34,021 nt of DNA, from positions 1 through 34,021 of the forward strand of contig CALKTH010000142.1 of NCBI GenBank assembly GCA_937997485.1. Direction: 5' to 3'. The translations under genes were made by a program, and so were the position numbers. The notes under the pieces were generated by a model. It had not been told where the DNA came from, searched no databases, and worked only from the letters and a program-made list of their open reading frames with translations. This document shows positions 24,815-31,322 of this stretch, piece by piece. Within the stretch, counting starts at the first letter, position 1; the number at the start of each line of letters is the position of its first letter. This DNA comes from an uncultured Acidimicrobiales bacterium. Lineage in GTDB: Bacteria; Actinomycetota; Acidimicrobiia; Acidimicrobiales; SZUA-35.

Positions 24815-25945
24815 ATGAGTGTTAGACGACTGGTCGCCACGATGGACATCAAGGGTGTTGTGGTCAGACAGTTCTGCGATGAGAACGGCATTAGTCGTGA
24901 CTGGTTCTATGAAACACGACGCCGATACCAGGCCGAAGGAGAGGCCGGCCTCGAGCCGAAATCGCGGGCACCCAAACACGTCGCTAACAAGACACCGGCT
25001 GCGGTGGAGGATCTGATCGTCACGATCCGCAAGGACCTCGACGACGACGGATTGGATGCTGGGCCGGCCACGATCCGCTGGCACCTCGAGCAAACAGACC
25101 TCGACCACGTGCCATCCGAAGCCACGATCTGGCGGATCCTCTCTGCCCGCGGGTTCATCGTTGCTGACCCGAAGAAATCACACCGGCCACCACGCTCGTT
25201 TGCTGCTGAACGAGCAAACGAGGTCTGGCAGATCGACGGGACAACCTGGCCCCTGGCTGACGGCACCGAGGTCAAGATCATCAACGTGGTCGATGACGGC
25301 TCACGAGTATGTGTCGCCTCCGTTGCCCATCCATCAGAGTCCCGCGAAGCGATCTGGGCTGCGTTCAAGGCTGGAGCGCAAGTGTGGGGCATGCCGGAAC
25401 GGTTCTTGTCTGACAACGGCAAAGCGTTGCGGGCGATGGCCAAACCGTTGAGTGAGCTCGGGATCGCTGCGGGGCATTCACGGCCTTATCACCCACAGAC
25501 CTGCGGGAAAGTCGAGCGGTTCCATCAGACCGAGAAGAAGTGGCTGGCCAAACAACCCGCTGCTGGGTCTTTGGCCGAGTTGCAGAGCCAGCTCGACGCG
25601 TTCGTGCAGGTCTACAACTCCGAGCGCCCCCACCGTGGTATCGGCCGGCAGATCCCAGCTCAGCGTTGGAACCAGATGGCTAAATCAGGGCCTGCGGACC
25701 GGGCCTTAGGCGCTACGACTCGGATTGGTGATCGGCCGGTGAGAGCGAACGGCACTGTGGCGTTTGCGAACTACAGGATCAGTCTCGGGAGTCGATATGT
25801 CGGCGAGGTCGCCACGGTGATTGTCACTGGTCTGAACGCTGCGGTGTTCATCAACAATCAGTTGGTCCGCAAGCTCGTCATCGACCCCAACAAATCCACT
25901 CAGGCCATCTATCCGACCAGAGGCCGACCAAGGACCAAACCATGA
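24815..25945 (+). CDS. IS481-family DDE transposase
   Basis: A 376-residue transposase. The N-terminal helix-turn-helix (about 1-55) includes VVRQFCDENGISRDWFYETRRRY. An rve/integrase-type DDE core follows with Asp141 in WQIDGTTW, Asp200 in FLSDNGKA and Glu234 in GKVERFHQT, the D-D-35-E spacing of IS481/IS3-like enzymes. YNSERPHRGIG after it is typical of the family. The frame is intact, so the element may be active. I preferred the ATG at 24815 because GGGGA lies at a suitable distance upstream. An ATG at 24797 would add six residues. The stop lies just before the duplicated right-end repeats. Confidence 0.93.
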   Translation: MSVRRLVATMDIKGVVVRQFCDENGISRDWFYETRRRYQAEGEAGLEPKSRAPKHVANKTPAAVEDLIVTIRKDLDDDGLDAGPATIRWHLEQTDLDHVPSEATIWRILSARGFIVADPKKSHRPPRSFAAERANEVWQIDGTTWPLADGTEVKIINVVDDGSRVCVASVAHPSESREAIWAAFKAGAQVWGMPERFLSDNGKALRAMAKPLSELGIAAGHSRPYHPQTCGKVERFHQTEKKWLAKQPAAGSLAELQSQLDAFVQVYNSERPHRGIGRQIPAQRWNQMAKSGPADRALGATTRIGDRPVRANGTVAFANYRISLGSRYVGEVATVIVTGLNAAVFINNQLVRKLVIDPNKSTQAIYPTRGRPRTKP

Positions 25946-25950
25946 ACAAC

Positions 25951-25994
25951 TGTCAGCAATGTCTCGCGACACTTGTCAGCCATGTCCCGCGACA
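25951..25994 (-). repeat. IS right end: two tandem copies of the end repeat
   Basis: The outer copy, 25974-25994, is the exact complement of the left terminal repeat. The inner copy, 25951-25971, matches it at 19 of 21 positions and is separated by 2 nt. Tandem end repeats are likely transposase binding sites. The left end shows a comparable pair, with a degraded outer unit at 24743-24767. Confidence 0.88.
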
Positions 25995-25997
25995 CAA

Positions 25998-26031
25998 CAT
26001 GAACCTCTCGGGTTCATGAGCGCGGCAATTC
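25998..26031 (-). terminator. Right part of the interrupted palindrome, hydrolase terminator
   Basis: CATGAACC-loop TCTCG-GGTTCATG (25998-26018) is followed by AGCGCGGCAATTC (26019-26031). The minus-strand hydrolase stop codon (26032-26030) touches its outer edge, so in the uninterrupted state this would be a strong 21-bp-stem terminator of that operon. An 8-bp stem remains here after IS insertion. No T-run is present after the stem on the minus strand. Confidence 0.6.
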
Positions 26032-26857
26032 AGGGGGAGGGGCGAGTGAGGAAGTTGGAGACGAGGGTTGCGAATTGGGTGGGCGCTTCGCTGGGAGTGA
26101 GGTGTCCGACGCCCGGGATGACCACCAACTCGGCGGAGGGGATGCCGTCGGCGAGACGCTCGGCATAGGCCGGCGGCGTCTCCTCATCGAGCTCACCGAC
26201 GATGACCAGTGTCGGAGCAGCAACGCGACCGAGGGCAGCATCCACGTTGTGGCTGGGGAGGCACTCCACAGCGGCTCGAAAGCCGTCGACGCCGATTCGC
26301 TTGAAGGCGTCGATGGCCATCGCCCGCTCCGACGCCGTTGCCTGGTCCTGCCCGAACGCCGGACCCGTGATCCCGTCGATCACGGCGGTGGCGATGACCG
26401 CAGGGGTGCCGCCCTCGTCGATCGACGCGAGCCGAGAGGCCTTCCACTCCCCCGCATCCGTACCGTCGGCACCAAATCGGCTGCTGGTATCGGCCAGCAC
26501 GAGGCGCTCCACTCGGCCCGGATGCCGAAGAGCCACGTGCAACGCCTGTTGGCCGCCGAACGAGAGTCCGACGATGTGCGCCCGATCAGCGCCGAGCAGG
26601 TCAAGCAGACGAGCTGCGTCGTCGGCGACGCGCTCGAAGGTCAGCGGCCGAGCGAGAGCTGAGGCTCCGTACCCCGGCATGTCCCACGCTGCGGTACGGA
26701 ATCCGGCATCGGCCAGTGCCACCAGGTGTGTGTCCCACGCCGTGCGCGAACCACCGAGACCGTGAAGAAACAGCACGAGCGGCGCGCTCGGTTCTCCAGC
26801 CTCGCGCCACGCAAGGCCCTGGTGCTCGTGGTCGGTCAGCGTGGTAGTCGAAACCAC
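26030..26857 (-). CDS. Alpha/beta hydrolase
   Basis: A 275-residue alpha/beta-hydrolase. The oxyanion segment is FLHGLGGS (30-37) and the nucleophile elbow GLSFGG has Ser99. The acid is probably Asp224 in VGELDEETPP and the base His252 in GVGHLTP, a complete triad in canonical order. Relatives include 3-oxoadipate enol-lactonase-like and C-C bond (meta-cleavage product) hydrolases, but the exact substrate is not evident. The start is GTG at 26857, one base after the stop of the GS-like gene. The open frame upstream only shadows that gene. It is the last gene of the four-gene catabolic operon. Confidence 0.88.
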   Translation of the reverse strand: MVSTTTLTDHEHQGLAWREAGEPSAPLVLFLHGLGGSRTAWDTHLVALADAGFRTAAWDMPGYGASALARPLTFERVADDAARLLDLLGADRAHIVGLSFGGQQALHVALRHPGRVERLVLADTSSRFGADGTDAGEWKASRLASIDEGGTPAVIATAVIDGITGPAFGQDQATASERAMAIDAFKRIGVDGFRAAVECLPSHNVDAALGRVAAPTLVIVGELDEETPPAYAERLADGIPSAELVVIPGVGHLTPSEAPTQFATLVSNFLTRPSP

Positions 26858-26858
26858 G

Positions 26859-28172
26859 TCAGTGGAACGGCAGATAGGTCTCGAGCTCCCACGGCGTGAC
26901 GGCCTCCGACTGCTCGGACCAGTCGGGCGTTGCCGCGATGTAGGACTGCCATTCGATTCTCTTGATCCCGACGAAGTTGGCCACCAATTCGGGTCCCACC
27001 GCCGCCACCAGTGCCGCGTCGGCCTCGAGCGCATCGAGCGCCGCATCCAGGTTCGGAGGACAGCAACGCTCGGTGTTGATGGACTCCGCACCGTCGCCCG
27101 TCTCGGGCTCGACCGGAGCCAGGCCGCCGACCACGCCGAGCCGAGCGGCCTGCAGGACGGCCGTGGTTGCCGTGTAGGGGTTCGCAGTGCCGCCACCGGT
27201 TCGTTGCTCGACACGAGTGGCTTGTCCCCGGTGCGGGGGAACCCGCACCGCAGCCATGCGGTGGTCGTGCCCCCAGTTGGCCCAATAGCCAGCGAGCTGG
27301 AAGGGCTGCAGTCGCTTGTAAGAGTTCACGGTTGGCGCGAGGAGCGCGGTCAAACCCTCGTGGTGGGCGAGCAGTCCGGAGATGCACTGATGCGCGAGTG
27401 CACTCAAGCCATCGTCGGCCGCAGTGTCAACCATGGCGTTGTTGCCGTCTGCATCGTTGAGCGACATGTTCACGTGAAGGCCCGAGCCGCTCTTGGGTGC
27501 GATCGGCTTGTCGAGGAACGTGAGCCTCAGGCCATGAGCGTGGGCAACTTCGCGGGCCAGCTCCTTGAACAGGAAGATGCTGTCGACCGTTTGGAGCGCA
27601 TCGCCGTATTCGAGGGTCAGTTCGAACTGGGGGAAGTCGAACTCGGAGTTCATGCTCTCGACCGGGAGGCCACTCGCTTCGGCCGCCACCATGATCTCAT
27701 CGATGAGGCCCGTCGGATCCGTGAAGGGACCCGTGCCGTAGACGAACGCGCTCGGGGTCTCGAAGGGTTGCCAGCCGCCATCGCCGTCGGGCTCCATCAG
27801 GTAGGCCTCGAGTTCGATACCGATCTTCGGCGTGTAGCCAAGCGCTTCCCAGTCAGCCACCGCCCTGCGCAACGCCGAGCGGGCAGCGGTTGGGTAGGCC
27901 TCGCCCTTGTATTCGAGATCGGCGACAACCACGCCAGTTCCCGGTTCCCAGCCGGGCCTGGCATCGCTGAGTTCATAGACGGCGTCGACATCGGGAAACC
28001 CGGTGGGATCGATCCCGCAATCGACTTCGTAGATCTCTCGGTCATAGCCCAGCAGATAGGTGCCGACACAGAAGGCCGTACCGCGGCCCGCAACGCGGGC
28101 GGGCAGGTACTTGCCCCTGGCGAGTCCCAGGTGATCGGGCCAGAGCACGCGGTAGCGGGGGAAGTCAGTCAT
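26859..28172 (-). CDS. Glutamine-synthetase-like gamma-glutamyl-amine ligase
   Basis: A 437-residue protein of the glutamine synthetase family, closest in style to type III/PuuA-like ligases that join glutamate to amines. Catalytic-domain features are IGIELEAYL with Glu120 and Glu122 (metal ligands), MNSEFDFPQFELTL (174-187), GSGLHVNMS with His233, NSYKRLQP (283-290), and RVEQRTGGGTANPY (320-333), where arginines bind phosphate and glutamate. The N-terminal beta-grasp part is short. The adenylylation-site pattern of housekeeping GlnA is not evident. The start is ATG 28172 with GAGG 6 nt upstream. A TTG at 28184 overlapping the previous stop is possible. The PuuD-like hydrolase divergently encoded 2.4 kb away fits a gamma-glutamylation pathway. 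Confidence 0.87.
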   Translation of the reverse strand: MTDFPRYRVLWPDHLGLARGKYLPARVAGRGTAFCVGTYLLGYDREIYEVDCGIDPTGFPDVDAVYELSDARPGWEPGTGVVVADLEYKGEAYPTAARSALRRAVADWEALGYTPKIGIELEAYLMEPDGDGGWQPFETPSAFVYGTGPFTDPTGLIDEIMVAAEASGLPVESMNSEFDFPQFELTLEYGDALQTVDSIFLFKELAREVAHAHGLRLTFLDKPIAPKSGSGLHVNMSLNDADGNNAMVDTAADDGLSALAHQCISGLLAHHEGLTALLAPTVNSYKRLQPFQLAGYWANWGHDHRMAAVRVPPHRGQATRVEQRTGGGTANPYTATTAVLQAARLGVVGGLAPVEPETGDGAESINTERCCPPNLDAALDALEADAALVAAVGPELVANFVGIKRIEWQSYIAATPDWSEQSEAVTPWELETYLPFH

Positions 28173-28180
28173 CAGGGTCC

Positions 28181-29278
28181 TCAATGAGTGGTGTTGCGAT
28201 CAGCAGGAGAAAGTGGGCCTTGAAGTACACCGTTGCGAACGATCACGGTTTCTTCGGACCCTTCGAGTCCGCCGCTCAGACTGATGGTGCAGTTCCGCAT
28301 CGGTAGGTCGAAGTGGCCGCGGCAGAACCGGCCAGCGACTTCGTTGGCGCCGGTCGAGTACAGAAAATTGCCTGCGAAGGCCCGCGCCTCGGTGCCGTTG
28401 AAGTCGCTCTTGTCCATCATTGGCATTGTGTCCCAGCGGGCATGAGCGTTCATGCCCCAGCCCACGTGCGAGGTGGCGTAGGCCTCGGGCTCGTCGAAGG
28501 AGGCGAGGTAGGACGCGAACAATTCCGCATCGAGCGGCTGCGAAGGATCCGCGGCCTCGATGGCCGTGATGTGGTCGTTGGCGATGGTGAGCCGCACCGG
28601 ACTCCGGATGTACTCCTTGAACGTCAGGTTCACATCTCCAGGAGCCAGGACGAGTTGGCCGTTGACGGCTCCTGCGGCGGGGAAGGCGAGGACGAGCCCG
28701 CCAGGCCAGTGAGCGATGTCGCCAGCCTCGGCTGCAACCCCGGTGGAACCTGCCCGTACCGCTCCCGCCAGATCGATCGTGAGATCGGTGCCTGATGGCG
28801 AGGTGACGGTCATGGTGCCGGCAGCGTCGAGGAGCCGCTTGCCCTCGGAGACGCGAGTCGCCATGCCTTCGTCGTGGGGCCAGCGCTCGAAGTTCTCCGG
28901 ATGCTCGTTCGAGATCATGAGCACGCGCGTGCCTGCTCCGAGGATCTGCCCGAGCTCGGGAGCGTGGAGCAAACCCTCAACGGTGCAGTCGACCACGAAG
29001 TCGGCAGCACAGAGGGCAGCGATGGCCGCTGGATTGCCCGCAATCGCCACGGATGCGCCGGTCGATCGGATCGGCACCGGACCGGGATTCGCGGGAGTCG
29101 GCATCACCACCTGGGTCACGCCCGCTCCGGCTCGGTGTAATGCGAGACGTGCCGTTTCCACCAGCTCAGGCCGGCTCCGGTTCTCGCTCAGCAGCACCGC
29201 TGTCTCGCCCGCCGTCAGGTTGCACAGCTCGAACTGCTGCCCGAACCGTTCGATCCAGTGCCATTCGGTCGGCACCAT
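28181..29278 (-). CDS. NicX/aminopeptidase-T-like metalloenzyme
   Basis: A 365-residue protein of the family that holds 2,5-dihydroxypyridine 5,6-dioxygenase (NicX) and M29 'leucyl aminopeptidase T' proteins. The conserved C-terminal half contains GWGMNAHARWDTM (His279), GNFLYSTGANEVAGR and GHFDLPMRNCTISL with His322-x-Asp324. The HxD plus an upstream His is the metal-binding set in NicX as I recall it, but M29 peptidases also use an HxD, so the motif cannot separate a ring-cleaving dioxygenase from a peptidase or amidase. The start is ATG 29278, seven bases after the preceding stop. An ATG at 29302 overlaps that gene. It is co-transcribed with the acyl-CoA-dehydrogenase-like and GS-like genes. 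Confidence 0.8.
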   Translation of the reverse strand: MVPTEWHWIERFGQQFELCNLTAGETAVLLSENRSRPELVETARLALHRAGAGVTQVVMPTPANPGPVPIRSTGASVAIAGNPAAIAALCAADFVVDCTVEGLLHAPELGQILGAGTRVLMISNEHPENFERWPHDEGMATRVSEGKRLLDAAGTMTVTSPSGTDLTIDLAGAVRAGSTGVAAEAGDIAHWPGGLVLAFPAAGAVNGQLVLAPGDVNLTFKEYIRSPVRLTIANDHITAIEAADPSQPLDAELFASYLASFDEPEAYATSHVGWGMNAHARWDTMPMMDKSDFNGTEARAFAGNFLYSTGANEVAGRFCRGHFDLPMRNCTISLSGGLEGSEETVIVRNGVLQGPLSPADRNTTH

Positions 29279-29285
29279 CGCTGAA

Positions 29286-30470
29286 CTAGGCAAAGCCGCC
29301 ATCACCTTCGAGAATGCCGTACTGGCCGAGACGTTCGAGGCACACCTCGACGCTCCACGGCAGCATCGTGGCGCCACAACGGGCGTCTCGGTAGAGCCTC
29401 TCCAACGGCAGGGGTCGCAGAAGGGAACGGCCGCCGCAAGCCTTGATCGCCATCGACGCCAGTTCCGGGGCGCCGTCCATGGTGGTGACCATGGCGGCCC
29501 ACGCTCGCCGCACGTCATCCGGGTCGGGATTGGCCTCGGCCGACTCGAGCACGCGGTACGTCAGCGCCTGCGCCTGCTCGTACTGCACGTTCATACTGGC
29601 CCACAGCGCTTGCTTCTGCGGGTGGGAGGCACGGCTGTTGCCGTTGACATCGCCCCGCAGGTAGGCGCCGGTGAAGTCGACGATCGCCCGCATCAGACCG
29701 AGGTAGGCAAACGAAAGCGTCATGTAGAAGTACGGGAAGCCTGATGCCATCTGGTCGAACACTCCGGGCGGGAGCCATTCGTTCTCTTCCGGCACGAAGA
29801 CATCTTCGAACACGAGGTTCTTCGAGATCGTGCCGCGCATGCCGAGCGGGTCCCAGTCCCCGGTGACGGTCACACCTTCGGCCTCGGCGGGAACGCCGAG
29901 CAGACGCACTCGGTCGTCGCCGGGAACCAAGCAGATGATGTTGTGCACCGATGCTGACTCCGACAGTGAGGCGAAGATCTTGCGCCCGGTCACGCGATAG
30001 CCACCCTCCACTGGCGTGGCCATCGTGGCGATGCCAGTGGTCGCGCCGGCGCTGAGCCCCTCGGAGAATGGCTGAGCGTGAATCGTGCCGTTCTGGAGAA
30101 CGTCGGCGAACATCGCTCCTCGACGCTTCTCCAATGCGACCTGATCGGCATCCTCCAGGTCCAACATGTCGGCGATCGGTCCGGCCAGCATGCACGTTGC
30201 CGTGTGCATGTTGAAGGTGAGTGCGGTGGACCCGCAATGGCGACCAAGCTCTTCGGCCACGAGCGCATACGTAGCGAAGTCGGCTCCCATGCCACCGAAG
30301 GCAGCGGGAATGCAGAGACCGAGGAAGCCCGCCTCACGAAGATCGTCGAAATTCTCGTACGGGAACGAGGCCTCTCGGTCGTAGCGTTCTGCCCGCTCAG
30401 CGAAGGCCGGACCCAATGCTGCCATTCGGGCTACGAGCTCGACTTGCTGGTCTGTCCCCAGAGCTGCCAT
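29286..30470 (-). CDS. Acyl-CoA-dehydrogenase-fold flavoprotein, atypical active site
   Basis: A 394-residue protein with the acyl-CoA dehydrogenase fold. The N-terminal helical domain has FDDLREAGFLGLCIPAAFGGMGADFATYALVAEELG. The middle barrel has TGRKIFASLSESA and DPLGMRGTISKNLVFEDVFVP. The C-terminal four-helix bundle follows with CGGRSLLRPLPLERLYRDAR. At the place where dehydrogenases carry the catalytic Glu (YEG-T), it reads TMLPWSVEVCLERLG with no equivalent Glu, so simple alpha-beta dehydrogenation is doubtful. Flavin monooxygenase or oxidase members of this fold (DszC/HpaB-like) are alternatives. It is the first gene of the minus-strand catabolic operon, with 69 bp to the divergent PuuD-like gene. 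Confidence 0.87.
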   Translation of the reverse strand: MAALGTDQQVELVARMAALGPAFAERAERYDREASFPYENFDDLREAGFLGLCIPAAFGGMGADFATYALVAEELGRHCGSTALTFNMHTATCMLAGPIADMLDLEDADQVALEKRRGAMFADVLQNGTIHAQPFSEGLSAGATTGIATMATPVEGGYRVTGRKIFASLSESASVHNIICLVPGDDRVRLLGVPAEAEGVTVTGDWDPLGMRGTISKNLVFEDVFVPEENEWLPPGVFDQMASGFPYFYMTLSFAYLGLMRAIVDFTGAYLRGDVNGNSRASHPQKQALWASMNVQYEQAQALTYRVLESAEANPDPDDVRRAWAAMVTTMDGAPELASMAIKACGGRSLLRPLPLERLYRDARCGATMLPWSVEVCLERLGQYGILEGDGGFA

Positions 30471-30539
30471 CCGGCGAGGGTAGCACCCCGCGCAAGGTCG
30501 TTTGGAGCCGAACGTTCTCGTGATTGGTAGTGTCGCCGA

Positions 30540-31322
30540 ATGGCTGAGGCAACGGACGCTCCCATCGAAACACACCCCGCCGATGAGGGTCGCCGGCCCT
30601 TCATCGGGCTCCCCGGACGTCGAAAGATCAGCGCCCAAGTCGAGGGCTTCCCGGCAACGCTTGACCGCCTCGAGATCGACATGTACCTCGCCGACTACGC
30701 CAAGGCCGTGCTTCATGCCGGCGGCCTTCCCGTCCACCTGCCGATGGACGCCGACCCTCTCGCATACCTCCCGATTCTCGACGGCATCGTGCTCAGCGGC
30801 GGTGCCGACGTGGAGCCCGATCGCTACGACGCCGAGAACACCGCATCCGACACCGAGCCACTTCGCGATGCACTGGAGTTCGCACTCCTCGAGGGAGCGA
30901 TCGCCGACGAGCTCCCCGTGCTCGGCATCTGCCGTGGCCTCCAGGTACTGAACGTTCACGCTGGCGGCACACTCCACCAGGACGTGCCCGAGCACGCCCG
31001 CTACGACGTCGACCCCGGAACCCGCACGCACGACGTGTTCTTCGAGACCAACTCGCGTCTCGGCTTGATGTACTCGAACCGCTCCACGTCCGGTGCGGTG
31101 GAACGCGGCATCGCCGAGGTCAACTCGCTCCATCACCAAACCGTTGATGCCGTCGGTGAGGGACTCCTGGTGAGCGCCCGAGCGATCGACGGCACGGTCG
31201 AGGGACTCGAGATGGCTGGCGCCGATGTGATCGCTGTGCAGTGGCATCCCGAGATGTTGGACGAACCCGAGCCGGTCTTCGAGTGGCTCGTCAAGCGAGC
31301 CCGGGCTCGTGCCGCCCGCTAG
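30540..31322 (+). CDS. Gamma-glutamyl-gamma-aminobutyrate hydrolase (PuuD-like)
   Basis: A 260-residue class I glutamine-amidotransferase-like hydrolase of peptidase family C26. The nucleophile elbow GICRGLQ has Cys131. AGGTLHQDV follows at 141-149. The HHQTVD segment is at 198-203. QWHPEM supplies His236 and Glu238, completing a Cys-His-Glu triad. PuuD hydrolyses gamma-glutamyl-GABA to glutamate and GABA, the last step in gamma-glutamylated putrescine use. The start is ATG 30540. It is divergent from the operon holding a GS-like ligase, which is the opposite reaction, so the two probably act on the same amine pathway. Its last 14 bases overlap the GH31 gene, suggesting coupled translation. 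Confidence 0.9.
   Translation: MAEATDAPIETHPADEGRRPFIGLPGRRKISAQVEGFPATLDRLEIDMYLADYAKAVLHAGGLPVHLPMDADPLAYLPILDGIVLSGGADVEPDRYDAENTASDTEPLRDALEFALLEGAIADELPVLGICRGLQVLNVHAGGTLHQDVPEHARYDVDPGTRTHDVFFETNSRLGLMYSNRSTSGAVERGIAEVNSLHHQTVDAVGEGLLVSARAIDGTVEGLEMAGADVIAVQWHPEMLDEPEPVFEWLVKRARARAAR

Larger units (their letters stand above)
24743..25997 (+). mobile_element. IS481-family insertion sequence
   Basis: A complete one-gene IS. A perfect 21-bp terminal inverted repeat beginning TGTCGCGGGACATGGC lies at 24769-24789, with its complement at 25974-25994, or 22 bp counting the outer G/C. These bound 1226 bp. The coordinates given extend to the 21-bp direct repeats on either side (24722-24742 and 25998-26018), which look like target duplication. 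The extra 26 bp on the left (TGTTCTTGCAGCACATAACT...) resembles a worn copy of the same end repeat, so the true left end may be 24743. Three extra bases (CAA) remain on the right. A second, 19/21-identical copy of the end repeat is at 25951-25971. Confidence 0.88.

Noticed and set aside
26858..27214. 119-codon upstream extension of the alpha/beta hydrolase frame
   Set aside because: It overlaps the GS-like gene in another frame, is Arg/Ser/Pro-rich, and lies before the hydrolase fold begins. The GTG at 26857 directly after the GS stop is a better start.
26841..28187. 448-codon plus-strand ORF opposite the GS-like gene
   Set aside because: It is the shadow of a protein with all glutamine-synthetase motifs and has no recognisable content of its own.
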